Under the pieces are notes generated by a model. The model was given only the letters and a program-made list of their open reading frames with translations. It ran no database searches and was not told the origin of the DNA. This document shows, in pieces, positions 51,101 to 56,039 of a stretch of DNA of 64,000 bases. The number at the start of each line of letters is the position of its first letter. Positions within the stretch are counted from its first letter, which is position 1. Position numbers and translations under genes: made by a program. Source of the stretch: Cervus elaphus (Eukaryota > Chordata > Mammalia > Artiodactyla > Cervidae); NCBI RefSeq assembly GCF_910594005.1, contig NC_057847.1, positions 20,496,001 through 20,560,000 of the forward strand, read 5' to 3'.

Positions 51101-54100
51101 TTTCTCTATAAATTAATGTTATAGGGAGATATTTCAGTACAAGGCAGATCTCTTTTTTCTCCTCTTTCAGTCTTCTGTTTTTGCACCCATCTTTGGATCT
51201 TATCTGCAACACTTGTTACTGTAATGTTTGCCAAATGGTGGTTTTTCTATTTGTCACTTTTTTTTCTACATTTAATAATGAAATTTCTCTTGTAAGAAAG
51301 AGTTGTGCCCCCTGCATTTATTTATTAATAGTGTTATACATATCAGTGTAGACTCATGGATATTTATCTTATTCTGTGGGTTAAAGTCCAGTGCTGTCAT
51401 TTATTTTCTTGTTCAGATCATTTCAGCTTTGGCAATTGGAAGTTCCTTCAAGTTGACTCCTGTGTTCTTTTGACACACTCCCATCCTTTTTTTCTTGAGC
51501 ACTTCCTTCCTTATAGCACCTTCCTTGTAGCATCTCAAGTTGTTTCAGATTTTTAGTGCCATTAAATAGCAGACGCTAAGCTTTTATCAGGCATTTCTAG
51601 TTGTTTTCAGCAACATTACTGGTCTTTGACAATCTTCTTCATCTTCCTTGGAAGAGGAAGTGCTGTAGTAAAGTGTTTTTTCAAATATGCCATTTTCTAA
51701 AAAGGTCTATGTTGTTTTCCCAGGACCAACTCTGCTTTCTTTCACCATAATATCTTAATTTGAATAAGAGATAGTCTGATTGCCCAAAATGCATGTCATT
51801 TCTTGGTTTTTTAGTGTGTATTTCAGAGAGGCAGCACTTCTCCTCACAGCCTTATTAGTAGGTTGGTCAGGCTAGTCTTTACACACTTGTTTCTCTTCAG
51901 AGTGTTTTACATACTATGTGGCATCCAGAATTAGGGGACTCTCAGTGATTTATTGGAGAAGGCAATGGCGCTCCACTCCAGTACTCTTGCCTGAAAAATC
52001 CCATGGACGGAGGAGCCTGGTGGGCTGCAGTCCATGGGGTCACTAAGAGTCGGACACAACTGAGCGACTTCACTTTGATTTTTCACTTTCATGAATTGGA
52101 GAAGGAAATGGCAACCCACTCCAGTATTCTTGCCTGGAGAATCCCAGGGACAGAGGAGCCTGGTGGGCTGCCGTCTTTGGGGTCGCACAGAGTCGGACAC
52201 GAGTGAAGTGTTGGCTCCCGCTCCAGTGATTTATATTGTTAGAGCAAGACTCCATTTACTCACAGGAAGTTTTATTCTTAAGTTGAAATATACTAACATT
52301 GTTCATTTACCATTCACCTCTAAAGAATTTGTTATTTCATGGTATCTGTTTTGAGAACAGATGATAACACAGCATGAACTGCTGCAATAAGGAAGCTTGC
52401 TAATTCAAAATTAATTTGCCTCATCATACAATTTCAGTAGAGAGCTTTCAGTTTTATTAATAACATATTAAATAGCATAAAAGCAATATGAACTTATACC
52501 AAATTAGAAAATTGTAAAGCAAACACCAGAGAGGAAAGTGCATATTATTGTAGGGCTCAGGTTTTGGTGTCAAGAAGCACAGGTGTGGGATGCAGAAGGG
52601 TCAGAGAGAGGCATTGATTCTACACAGAGCCAGATGGTTTCTGCTTGGGTTGCTGTAGTTCAGCTGAACTGCTTGATAGAAACCAGAGAAATTGATCCTT
52701 TGTGGCAAACCAGGACCCGTGGTTTGCCACGGATAGGCATTTGGCAGGAGAAATAGACGCTGCTACATTTGAGTGGAGGTAGGACAAGGATAGGCAACTT
52801 TCCACCATATTTTCTTTTTCCGTATGAATTTGACAGAAATTGTGGTCATCTCAGTACTTTTGATTATGTATCCAAAGCAGATAACACAAAGTGGTTAAGT
52901 GTGTTTTATAGCTTAAAATGGGTAAGATATTTCATTCTAATTAATATTTATATTTGTGGACAGACTGATAAAAGTTTCCAGGCCTTAGAAGAGTTTTCTT
53001 AACAATCAAGCTTTTGTGGCTCTCATAAAGCCTGTGATTAGATCTCAGCATAGCTTCTCTTTGCATAATTACTACTTCTCTGGTAGTAGGACTATTATTC
53101 TTGTAGGCAGAGGTTTGTATTTGAAAAATATGTATTCCTATTTTTACACAAACCCAGTCATCCCACTCAACCCACCTTTTAGGAAGTGATGTTGCTGGCA
53201 TATAGGATCATTGTATTTTAATTATGTATCATATCTGTCATTATATTTCATACAACATAATGCATATGGGCTGAAATTTCTGTTTTGGATAAAATTTGTA
53301 AGTGGAAATGTACCACTTTAGTCATTTCATTAAAACTTTTACATTTGCTATACCTTATTTAAAACATTTGTTTATTGTTTTAAGGATCAAAGCAGTTACT
53401 TCAGTAACTAATGTATTATATTGTATATTCTTAAAAATTATAGTTTTTGTATACTGCTCTGTCATCAGATTTTGCAGTCAGTTTGACTCGTCATCCAGTT
53501 TGTCTGAATTAGTAAACAAACCTATAATGTATAAGTAAATGTGATTTTTTTTTCAATTGTGAAATTAAAATTAAAATATAAGCTAACTATATTTCATTTT
53601 ACACATGCAGCTAAAAATGTAAGAAAGAAGGGGCATGGGAACCACAGAAGTAAAGAAGTAGATAAATTGATCAGGAAACAAGAAATGAATGATAGAAAAC
53701 AAGAAGAAAGGAGGCCAGAGCATCGGCACCAGGAGACAAGGACTGAGAGAGAAAGGAGGTCAGAAAAACCCAGAGAGAGAGATTCAAGAGGCTCTGGAAC
53801 AAAATATGCTTCAGACAGAGGGATTCCTTCTGAGAGAAATAGCTACAGCAGAGCCATGCATGACAGAGACCAAGAAGCACTCATGGATTTGGAACATAAT
53901 CATGGGGATCCCAAAAAGAAAAGAGAGAGAAGGAATTCTTTCTCTGACAATGAGCACAGACATCGAAATAGGGACAGTGGGAATTTTAGAAGGAAAGATA
54001 GATCCAAGTCAAGAGAAAAAAATAAAAAACATTCAGGTTCTAGAAGTGATGAAGATAGGCATCAGAACGGTGCTGAGAGGCGCTGGGAAAAATCTAGCCG

Positions 54101-54179
54101 ATACTCTGAACAATCCGGAGAATCAAAGAAAAATCAGGACCGGCGAAGAGAAAAGTCTCCAACAAAGCAAAAAAAATAA
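9135..54179 (+). CDS. CWC22: CWC22 spliceosome-associated protein (19 coding exons, spliced span)
   Basis: Pre-mRNA splicing factor acting in the nucleus. In the family, its MIF4G domain recruits eIF4A3 to the spliceosome so that the exon junction complex can be deposited. Coding exons: 9135-9161, 14062-14129, 15473-15583, 18088-18327, 25125-25253, 26740-26908, 27248-27301, 29391-29526, 29617-29823, 29912-29974, 34523-34627, 35920-36001, 39515-39575, 44238-44315, 44949-45101, 46666-46793, 48482-48583, 48683-48900, 53611-54179. They sum to 2,700 nt (899 aa plus stop), with every phase compatible; I recall human CWC22 as about 908 aa. Order along the protein: Arg/Ser/Glu-rich N-terminus (1-130), MIF4G about 160-343, acidic linker about 415-436, MA3 about 452-568, Ser-rich acidic tract about 660-709, basic tail 711-899. 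The product name rests on close resemblance to remembered vertebrate CWC22, including the MIF4G core and the SSRIFVKIFFQEL segment. All introns are GT-AG except intron 4, which is GC-AG. Confidence 0.97.
9368..9402. repeat. (TG)n-rich microsatellite
   Basis: About 35 bp of imperfect TG repeat interrupted by ATGAG and CA. Confidence 0.8.
9640..10075 (+). repeat. Ancient mammalian interspersed repeat (family not assigned)
   Basis: Typical order of degraded motifs: TTATTCACCAAATATTCGCT, TAGAGTTTACATTCTAGTGG, GAACAACAGAGGCAAAACTG, CCAGTGTGGCTGGAGCAG. This element recurs at 45715-45960 and 56040-56330. It looks like an old LINE or MIR-associated family; I cannot name it securely. Confidence 0.55.
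11500..11784. repeat. Minisatellite, exactly 5 x 57 bp
   Basis: Five head-to-tail units start at 11500, 11557, 11614, 11671 and 11728, each with the core CACGGTCACCCTTGCACTGT and ending CTTGGATCCCC. Units 1 and 5 appear identical. The others differ at about one to three positions: TTC/TTG/TTA at the unit start, CGCTGG for ACCTGG in unit 3, TACC for TGCC in unit 4. GC-rich in an AT-rich intron. Since 57 is divisible by three, several frames stay open across it, which explains the repetitive apparent ORFs on both strands. Confidence 0.97.
12578..12765 (+). mobile_element. Bov-tA SINE
   Basis: Forward copy starting near GGCTGCCCTGGTGACTCAG and ending near the degenerate GAGCCTCTGAC. Flanks TAACACAAGAG (12567-12577) and TAACATAAGAG (12766-12776) match at 10 of 11 bases, a likely target-site duplication. 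Confidence 0.9.
13531..13728 (-). mobile_element. Bov-tA SINE
   Basis: Reverse copy: GTGTCTGACTCTTTGCGACC at the left, ATTGAACCTGGGTCTCCCGC (tRNA B-box side) and CTTCTTTACTATCTGA at the right. Confidence 0.92.
14062..14129 (+). CDS. CWC22: CWC22 coding exon 2
   Basis: Encodes residues 10-32 (HSSGHDRRENYNSYQ, then RTSSPEDR). A long pyrimidine tract (14030-14052) precedes a less typical AAAG acceptor. Donor CAG|GTAAAC at 14130. Ends two bases into an Arg codon. Confidence 0.93.
14130..15472 (+). other. CWC22 coding intron 2
   Basis: 1.3-kb AT-rich intron with no recognisable young repeat. There is a short (CA/TA)-rich patch near 14808-14840 and a loose local duplication of a CAACCA-containing motif near 15085-15130. 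Confidence 0.8.
15473..15583 (+). CDS. CWC22: CWC22 coding exon 3
   Basis: Encodes residues 32-69, an Arg/Ser/Asp/Tyr-rich low-complexity stretch (ERSPRDRGYFD, RRERSYDSSMESR). Acceptor TGTGTCAG; donor ACG|GTTAGT at 15584 is a weaker GT site. Ends two bases into an Arg codon. Confidence 0.95.
15648..15868 (-). repeat. MIR SINE
   Basis: Reverse-orientation MIR with GTGCCAGGCTTTCTAATAAG, TATAGATGAAGAAAATGAAG and CTGTCTGACTCTAGGTCTCA. Degraded but in consensus order. Confidence 0.75.
16485..16575 (-). repeat. MIR-like fragment
   Basis: AATGAAACTGAGATTTGAGC followed by CTGACTCCAGAGCCCATG resembles the reverse of the MIR core. Short and weak. Confidence 0.4.
18088..18327 (+). CDS. CWC22: CWC22 coding exon 4
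   Basis: Encodes residues 69-149: a basic Arg/Glu tract (RDREKRRERDVDRKRSRKS), an SPGRRSPE segment, a KKKK patch, then the conserved stretch DPLLTRTGGAYIPPAKLRMM that leads into the MIF4G domain. The exon ends CAG and is followed by GCAAGT, so the donor is GC rather than GT. The only nearby GT, four bases on, would break the phase with exon 5. A second AG at 18092-18093 gives a possible in-frame acceptor 6 nt downstream. Confidence 0.95.
18634..20873 (-). mobile_element. BovB (RTE) LINE, 5'-truncated, ORF interrupted by one stop
   Basis: Antisense to CWC22. The 3' end is marked by four TTCAG units (complement of the CTGAA tail) at 18634-18653. Minus-strand reading gives 20872-20501 (end of the endonuclease with the GSDHELL motif), then a single in-frame TGA at 20500-20498, after which the same frame runs to 18650. 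The long part includes RT motif A (FIDYAKAFD), a QGCILSPCLF motif and the catalytic YADD at 19420-19409, then the C-terminal zone with MYGCESWTVKKAE. The N-terminal endonuclease is missing, so it cannot be autonomous. Confidence 0.95.
18650..20368 (-). pseudogene. BovB reverse-transcriptase ORF remnant (572 codons open)
   Basis: Longest open frame in the window. The RT domain occupies roughly residues 130-390, with YADD at 317-320; the C-terminal region ends GVAKSQTLLND. The Met at 20368 is internal to the element's ORF: the frame continues upstream to the TGA at 20500-20498 and beyond it to 20872. Retroelement remnant, not a host gene. Orientation opposite to CWC22 makes productive transcription from the host promoter impossible. 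Confidence 0.93.
20938..21395. mobile_element. hAT-type DNA element fossil split by a SINE
   Basis: The left end (20941-20965, starting CCAGGAGTCAGCAGACTTTT) and right end (around 21375-21395, TAGTTTGTCAACCGTTG) look like degenerate terminal inverted repeats. The internal CTGTGTTCCAGTGAAGCTTT matches the same family seen in the opposite orientation at 40593-40795. A Bov-tA lies inside at 21041-21240. Confidence 0.6.
21041..21240 (+). mobile_element. Bov-tA SINE inside hAT fossil
   Basis: Forward copy starting GGGCTTCCCAGGTGGCAGAG and ending near AAAGAGCTGGACATACC. It interrupts the older DNA element, so it is the younger of the two. Confidence 0.93.
22701..23636 (-). mobile_element. L1 3'UTR segment, split by Bov-tA
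   Basis: Reverse-orientation L1 3' region: GTTGTGTTAGTTTCAGGTAT, ATTACAAGATATTGGATATC, CTTCACTTAGTATAATAATC, GGATGAGTAATATTCCGTGG, CATTCCCATCAACAGTGTAG. A SINE occupies 22731-22943 near its left end. Confidence 0.8.
22731..22943 (+). mobile_element. Bov-tA SINE inside L1
   Basis: Forward copy from GGCTCCCTTGCAGCTCAGTT to AACTTAGCGACTAAACCACC, followed by a short CCA-repeat tail. Nested in the L1 segment. Confidence 0.93.
24578..24843 (+). mobile_element. BOV-A2 dimeric SINE
   Basis: Two Bov-A units in tandem (about 24580-24700 and 24718-24843), each starting GAGAAGGAAATGGCAACCCA. A perfect 9-bp duplication TACATGGAC at 24569-24577 and 24844-24852 shows the dimer inserted as one unit. Confidence 0.95.
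25125..25253 (+). CDS. CWC22: CWC22 coding exon 5 (MIF4G start)
   Basis: Encodes residues 149-192 and opens the MIF4G domain (YQRMSWEALKKSINGLINKV). The Asn-Lys pair at residues 169-170 corresponds to human N171/K172, which are known to be needed for eIF4A3 binding, so the contact is retained. Acceptor TTTTTAG, donor AAG|GTAAGC. Confidence 0.97.
25254..26739 (+). other. CWC22 coding intron 5
   Basis: 1.5-kb AT-rich intron. I recognise no repeat family and no further exon in it. Confidence 0.75.
26740..26908 (+). CDS. CWC22: CWC22 coding exon 6 (MIF4G)
   Basis: Encodes residues 192-248 of the MIF4G domain, including SPIFTHVYAALVAIINSKFP and LILKRLILNFRKGYRRNDK. Acceptor TTTAACCAG; donor AAG|GTATAT is a weak U2-type site and lacks the U12 consensus. 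Ends in phase 0. Confidence 0.97.
27125..27225. repeat. AT-rich low-complexity tract
   Basis: About 100 bp composed almost wholly of TTATAATTTATAATTA-like words, many self-complementary. Lies between coding exons 6 and 7. Confidence 0.85.
27248..27301 (+). CDS. CWC22: CWC22 coding exon 7 (MIF4G)
   Basis: A 54-nt exon in phase 0/0 encoding residues 249-266 (PLCLTASKFVAHLINQNV). Skipping it would keep the frame but remove part of a MIF4G helix pair. Acceptor CCCTTTTCAG, donor GTG|GTAAGT. Confidence 0.96.
27302..29390 (+). other. CWC22 coding intron 7
   Basis: 2.1-kb AT-rich intron containing a pair of abutting Bov-tA SINEs (about 27810-28102). The rest shows no recognised element. Confidence 0.8.
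27810..28102 (-). mobile_element. Two abutting Bov-tA SINEs
   Basis: Copy one (27810-27936) ends in TTCTCCAGGGG, where a second copy begins (AAGTGAAAGTGAAAGTTGCT). The second lacks an internal stretch between TTTGCGATCCA and GTATTTGCAAGAATATTGG (around 27982) and then runs on to CTTTACCTGCTGAGCCACA. Both are reversed. This may be one insertion into another at the position just before the tRNA-related head. Confidence 0.85.
29391..29526 (+). CDS. CWC22: CWC22 coding exon 8 (MIF4G)
   Basis: Encodes residues 267-312, with LCLEMLTLLLERPTDDSVEV and AIGFLKECGLKLTQVSPRGI. Acceptor TTCAAG; donor ATG|GTAAAT at 29527. Followed by a 90-bp intron. Confidence 0.97.
29617..29823 (+). CDS. CWC22: CWC22 coding exon 9 (MIF4G end)
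   Basis: Encodes residues 312-381, completing the MIF4G domain (FERLRNILHESEIDKRVQYM, FAVRKDGFKDHP) and starting the linker with DLVEEDDQFTHMLPLEDDYN. Acceptor CTTTAG; donor TTA|GTAAGT at 29824. The following intron is only 88 bp. Confidence 0.97.
29912..29974 (+). CDS. CWC22: CWC22 coding exon 10
   Basis: A 63-nt exon encoding residues 381-402 (NVFKMDPNFMENEEKYRAIK). The acceptor is GAG, a weaker class, after a T-rich tract; donor AGG|GTATGT. Its length is a multiple of three, so skipping would preserve the frame. Confidence 0.95.
30150..30240 (-). mobile_element. Bov-tA SINE scrap
   Basis: Short reverse fragment: CTAAGTCAGGTCAGACTCTT, TGCAACCCTATGGACTATAG, then CCACCAGGGAAGTCC. Confidence 0.65.
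31159..31288 (-). mobile_element. Bov-tA/Bov-A SINE, truncated
   Basis: Reverse copy covering GTGTCCGACTCTGTGCAACC to GTGGGTTGCCATTTCCTTCT; the tRNA head side is absent. Confidence 0.88.
31452..32884. mobile_element. Degraded DNA-transposon-like element, about 1.4 kb
   Basis: The left end AAACTCTGTGGTCTCAAGAT and the inverse of the right end (CAGACCATACTTGGAAACCA) look like a diverged terminal inverted repeat of hAT type. The interior resembles a widespread mammalian repeat (for example AGAGCTTCTGTTTATGTGGG). No coding capacity; exact family not assigned. Confidence 0.5.
33823..34025 (-). mobile_element. Bov-tA SINE
   Basis: Reverse copy, more diverged than most here: ATGGACTGTAGCCCTCCAGG, GGCAAGAATACTAGAGTGGG, and right end ATTCTTTACCATCTTAGCCA. 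Confidence 0.9.
34523..34627 (+). CDS. CWC22: CWC22 coding exon 11 (acidic linker)
   Basis: Encodes residues 402-437, the flexible acidic linker between MIF4G and MA3. A run of ten consecutive Glu is followed by GEEDEE. The GAA/GAG triplet run (34579-34626) is an imperfect purine repeat and may vary in length between individuals. Acceptor TTCTTTTAG, donor AAG|GTAAAA. Confidence 0.96.
34628..35919 (+). other. CWC22 coding intron 11
   Basis: 1.3-kb intron. A MER5A-like element lies near its 5' end; the rest is AT-rich with no recognised feature. Confidence 0.8.
34696..34856 (+). mobile_element. MER5A-like hAT MITE
   Basis: Starts ACAGTGATCCTTAACCTGTG, contains CATCTAGTGGGTGAAAGC-like and CAAAGTATTATCCAGCCCAA segments, and ends GCAAGGTTGAAAGAGCCTGC, in MER5A order. 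Confidence 0.7.
35920..36001 (+). CDS. CWC22: CWC22 coding exon 12 (MA3 start)
   Basis: Encodes residues 437-464 (GQKVTIHDKTEINLVSFRRT, IYLAIQS), entering the MA3 domain. Acceptor TAATTTCAG, donor AAG|GTAAGA. Confidence 0.96.
36002..39514 (+). other. CWC22 coding intron 12
   Basis: 3.5-kb intron, strikingly poor in young retroelements compared with its neighbours. It contains a short T tract (37448-37459), an A tract (38574-38586) and one antisense L1 3'UTR scrap near 39187-39350. I see no exon or other structured element. Confidence 0.75.
39187..39350 (-). mobile_element. L1 3'UTR scrap
   Basis: TGGAATTACGCTATATGTGG, CTTCTTTCACTTAGCATCAG and CCCCCATGTCATAGTATGTA match the common reversed L1 3'UTR pattern. 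Confidence 0.65.
39515..39575 (+). CDS. CWC22: CWC22 coding exon 13 (MA3)
   Basis: A 61-nt exon encoding residues 464-484 (SLDFEECAHKLLKMEFPESQT, part of MA3). Acceptor CTCTACAG, donor ACA|GTAAGT; ends in phase 0. Confidence 0.96.
40018..40141 (+). mobile_element. Bov-A SINE, 5'-truncated, with 12-bp duplication
   Basis: Starts TGGAGAAGGAAATGGCAACC without the tRNA-derived head and ends CATGACTTAGCAACTAAGCA. Flanked by ATTCAGCATATA at 40006-40017 and 40142-40153, a perfect target-site duplication. Confidence 0.95.
40593..40795. mobile_element. hAT-type DNA element fossil
   Basis: The ends CAGGGATTGGCATACTGTGG and GTCTTTTCCAGAAAAGAAGT are degenerate inverted termini; the centre has AATAAAGTTTTATTGGAATG. 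Same family as 20938-21395, opposite orientation. Confidence 0.65.
42068..42922 (-). mobile_element. BovB 3' fragment with internal insertion
   Basis: Starts TTCAATTCAGTCGCTCAGTC and reads in reverse as BovB from the C-terminus (GLMLKLKLQYFGHLMQRTDS) toward the RT (IQKTKIMASGPITLWQTDG). Frames are broken several times. An A/T-rich 23-bp insert with 16-bp flanking repeats sits at 42546-42600. The left part (about 42840-42922) is rearranged, with repeated CATCTGGATG-like words. Confidence 0.92.
42546..42600 (-). mobile_element. Probable poly(A)-only retroinsertion
   Basis: The 16-mer ATGTCTCTGCTTTTTA occurs at 42546-42561 and again at 42585-42600, while other BovB copies in this window have it once. 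Between the copies lie 23 bp of T-rich sequence (units of TTTTA). A duplicated target ending in TTTTT/A next to a T run is the footprint expected of an L1-mediated insertion so truncated that only the tail remains. Confidence 0.7.
43667..43778 (+). mobile_element. Bov-A SINE, 5'-truncated, with 12-bp duplication
   Basis: Starts CCCACTCCAGTATTCTTGCC and ends with a CACT-repeat tail. Perfect duplication ATGCTCTGTAAA at 43655-43666 and 43779-43790. Confidence 0.95.
44238..44315 (+). CDS. CWC22: CWC22 coding exon 14 (MA3)
   Basis: A 78-nt phase 0/0 exon encoding residues 485-510 (KELCNMILDCCAQQRTYEKF, FGLLAG). Acceptor CCAAACAG, donor GGG|GTGAGT. Confidence 0.96.
44949..45101 (+). CDS. CWC22: CWC22 coding exon 15 (MA3)
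   Basis: A 153-nt phase 0/0 exon encoding residues 511-561 (RFCMLKKEYMESFESIFKEQ, NKLRNVAKMFAHLLYTDSLP). Acceptor TTGTTAG, donor AGC|GTAAGT. The preceding 633-bp intron contains no recognised repeat. Confidence 0.97.
45102..46665 (+). other. CWC22 coding intron 15
   Basis: 1.6-kb intron. An ancient interspersed repeat lies at about 45715-45960; nothing else is recognised. Confidence 0.75.
45715..45960 (+). repeat. Ancient mammalian interspersed repeat
   Basis: Motifs GGTCCCTGCTTTCAAGGAGT and ACACTGGGCTTCCAAAATGA place it in the same unassigned family as 9640-10075. Confidence 0.5.
46666..46793 (+). CDS. CWC22: CWC22 coding exon 16 (end of MA3)
   Basis: Encodes residues 562-604 (VLECIKLSEETTTSSSRIFV, KIFFQELCEYMGLPKLNARL). 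Acceptor ATTTTCAG, donor TGA|GTAAGT at 46794; the split codon GA|A becomes Glu. Confidence 0.97.
46794..48481 (+). other. CWC22 coding intron 16
   Basis: 1.7-kb intron with a T tract at 48009-48023 and a CHR-2-like SINE remnant (about 48164-48280). Its central part (47220-47800) is more C/T-rich, but I see no exon in it. Confidence 0.75.
48164..48280 (-). mobile_element. CHR-2-like artiodactyl tRNA SINE remnant
   Basis: Reverse orientation: TTTGGGCCACACCTCGTGAC, TGATCTTAGTTCCCCTATCA, GGAATTGAACCGGAGCCCAT, and ACCATCAGGGAAATT at the head end. Confidence 0.75.
48482..48583 (+). CDS. CWC22: CWC22 coding exon 17
   Basis: Encodes residues 604-638 (ETLQPFFEGLLPRDNPRNTR, FAINFFTSIGLGGL), the C-terminal end of the conserved core. 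Acceptor TCTTTTTCAG, donor AAC|GTAAGA. Followed by a 99-bp intron. Confidence 0.97.
48683..48900 (+). CDS. CWC22: CWC22 coding exon 18 (Ser-rich acidic tract)
   Basis: Encodes residues 638-711. DELREHLKNIPKVIVAQKPD is followed by a low-complexity stretch in which 32 of 49 residues are Ser, interspersed with Asp and Glu. Many SD/SE pairs make it a likely casein-kinase-2-type phosphorylation region (inference). Acceptor TTTTTAATTAG, donor CAG|GTACTG (weaker). Confidence 0.96.
49300..50370 (-). mobile_element. L1 3' segment, split by Bov-tA
   Basis: Reversed old L1: TTCTGTTGGATATATTCCTA, CCAGTTTACACTCCCACCAG before the SINE, and GTGCAGTGGTATTGCATTGT, TTAATTTGCATTTCCTTGAT after it. The left boundary is uncertain. 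Confidence 0.7.
49839..50062 (+). mobile_element. Bov-tA SINE inside L1
   Basis: Forward copy starting GGGGCTTCCCCAGTGGCTCA and ending near AATTGAAGCGACTTGACATG. Flanks CAGCCGTGTA and CAGCCACGTGTG are near-identical, probably a mutated target-site duplication. Confidence 0.92.
50585..51120 (-). mobile_element. Old L1-like 3' stretch
   Basis: CTGATGTCCCTTTTCTTGTT, GATGTTTTCTCATGATTCGA and TTAACTTTAATCACTTGGTT follow the order of an old mammalian L1 3' end in reverse. No ORF. Confidence 0.55.
51954..52223 (+). mobile_element. BOV-A2 dimeric SINE
   Basis: Two Bov-A units (from 51954 and from about 52098) joined by the typical CTTCACTTT / TTTTCACTTTCATGAATTGG linker. Perfect 11-bp duplication CAGTGATTTAT at 51943-51953 and 52224-52234. 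Confidence 0.96.
53611..54179 (+). CDS. CWC22: CWC22 coding exon 19 (basic tail and stop)
   Basis: Encodes residues 711-899, a charged low-complexity tail dense in Arg, Lys, Glu, Asp and Ser (for example RTERERRSEKPRERDSRGSG and RRWEKSSRYSEQSGESKKNQ), ending KQKK and TAA at 54177-54179. The tail resembles RS-like tails of other spliceosomal proteins and has no fold that I recognise. The acceptor ACACATGCAG ends at 53610; the open frame continues upstream of it only by chance. Confidence 0.97.
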
Positions 54180-54440
54180 TTCTGCAAAATCACAGAAATT
54201 GAACATGCCTTATATTCAGTTGAAACAAATTATTTTTTACATCCATTGACAAACTTTGTAGAGAATTATTGTATAAAGTACTGGTTTGTATTTGTACATT
54301 TAAAAAATGTTTTCATTTTAATATGTTGTATAATTGATACATCTCAAGGCCTTCTACATAAAATTATTTGAGAAGTTTCACCAGAGAAGGTTATAATTCT
54401 TGCCTATATTTTGTTAATAAAACAATCAAATGCTCATTGA
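54180..54440 (+). other. CWC22: CWC22 proximal 3'UTR
   Basis: Sequence from the stop codon to the expected cleavage zone about 15-25 nt after the AATAAA at 54416. AT-rich, no repeats. A T-rich stretch at 54449-54473 could act as the downstream element. The exact cleavage position is not visible from sequence. Confidence 0.6.
54416..54421 (+). terminator. Polyadenylation signal AATAAA (proximal)
   Basis: First canonical AATAAA after the stop codon, 237 nt downstream, followed by a T-rich region at a suitable distance. Most likely the main 3' end. Confidence 0.65.
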
Positions 54441-55048
54441 ATTGATGATTTTTTTATCAACAATTTTTTTTTCTGATAATGTTTCTGTTTATAGAATTAT
54501 TATAATGAATTGTTAGTGGCTTTTTATTTGTAACTGAAGACCAAAATAGATAAACCTTTTTAAGGTTTTTGCTTTGTTAATGAGATACTATAAACTTTTC
54601 TTAGGAGTCATGCTTTTTTTAAAGTAGAGGAATTATTTTAAGTTTTATTTTATATCTTTAGCAAAATATGTATGTATAATTTTTTTTCAGAAGTGTTTCA
54701 GTGAAGCTAGGTGTATGTTAGGCTTTAAACAGATACACAACTATCTTATTTAATAATTAGGATTTCTCTCATTGATAACATTTCTTTCTGGAGTGTTAGG
54801 TTAACTTTTAATTGAAATTCTTTGTGATTAGTGCTTTTTCTCAGCCTTGAAGTTCTGTCACTTTTGGTAAGTTAATACGTATTTAAGTTTTAATGTGGAT
54901 TAATAGGTTATTGGAAAACATGCAGTCATGAGAAATGTAGACAAGACCAACTGTGAAATAATTTCAGTTTTTTTATAAGAAGTTTAAGGGTTGCTATCCT
55001 TGTAACTCTCACCAGTTACTATGTGACCATATTATTTATTACTTTTGA

Positions 55049-55054
55049 AATAAA
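55049..55054 (+). terminator. Candidate distal polyadenylation signal
   Basis: AATAAA 870 nt after the stop; another lies at 55104-55109. No repeat intervenes, so a longer 3'UTR of roughly 0.9-1.0 kb is possible. Usage cannot be decided from sequence. Confidence 0.35.
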
Positions 55055-55258
55055 ATATTGCCTCTGAAATTTTAGATTTGCTGACATTAAACCTCATTTA
55101 CTAAATAAACTATTTGTACTTGCTCACCTTAAGAGTATATAAAATCCATTTTAGCCAGTGTCCAGATTCAAGAATAATCTTAAACCATTTTAAAAAATCA
55201 AACCATTTTAAAGTTTGGCTTTTGGGCATACTCTGATTTATTTAAGATCTTGAATACA

Positions 55259-55602
55259 GGGGCTTCCCTGGTGGCTCAGTGGTAAAGAATCCGCCTGCCA
55301 ATGCAGGAGATACTGGTTTGGTCCCTGGTCCAGGAAGATTTCACAAGCCACGGAGCAATTAAGCCCGTGTGCTACAACTATTGAGCCTGTGATCTAGAGC
55401 CAGAGATTGGCCACGACTGAGCCCATGTGCTGCAGTTACTGAAGCCTATGTGCCTAGAGCCTGTGCTCCATAGTACTAGAAGCCACTGCAGTTCGTAGCC
55501 CACACACCACGATAGAGAATAGCCCCTCCTTGCCACAACTAGAGAAAAGCCTGTGCAACATCCAAGACCCAGCACAGCCAAAATAATAAAATTATATAAA
55601 AA
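55259..55602 (+). mobile_element. ART2A-like tRNA-derived SINE
   Basis: Starts GGGCTTCCCTGGTGGCTCAG like Bov-tA but then continues with the repeated AAGCCC / CTAGAGCC / GCTACAACT words and CCAAGACCCAGCACAGCCAA characteristic of the longer ruminant SINE, ending in an A-rich tail. Confidence 0.88.
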
Positions 55603-56039
55603 CTTGAGCATAAGTACAATAAAGTCCATGTCGATAAAGACATACTATGTTCTCTTCCTCTTCTCCCCCTGTCCCCTGAGTATTAATTGAATATGGCAGT
55701 TTGGAAAAATTAACTGTGGTGGTTAGAATCACACCGTAAGTTGTGATTAGAATGGACCATCACAGATGTAGTACATTTCACGGAACTGTGAAGCTCAGCA
55801 AATAGGATTTAAGGAACATACAGGCTGTAAGTCCTAAGGGAAATAAATGAGTTAATTTTTTTAACTTTATTACCTAATTATTAGTTAATTAACATTAATC
55901 TTTAGAGATGTTAACAAGGAAAATGGACTAGAAATTTTACTTTCTCATCATTATTTCATAATTTCTAAATGTAAAAATGGGAAACCATTCTTTTTATTGA
56001 GTACTTAAGACCATAAAGAGTTTTTAAAGTAGATTTTTT

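Larger units (their letters stand above)
48901..53610 (+). other. CWC22 coding intron 18
   Basis: 4.7-kb intron before the terminal exon. Contains an antisense L1 3' segment split by a Bov-tA SINE, a second L1-like stretch (about 50585-51120) and a BOV-A2 dimer with an 11-bp target-site duplication. 51130-51940 and 52240-53600 show no recognised element. Confidence 0.8.

Noticed and set aside
53541..53610. Upstream extension of the terminal-exon reading frame with its own ATG
   Set aside because: The sequence before 53611 is intron with an acceptor at its end; the coding phase from exon 18 joins at 53611.
55259..55330. tRNA-like A and B box sequence
   Set aside because: Belongs to the tRNA-derived head of a SINE, as in the Bov-tA copies; no intact cloverleaf tRNA gene was recognised.
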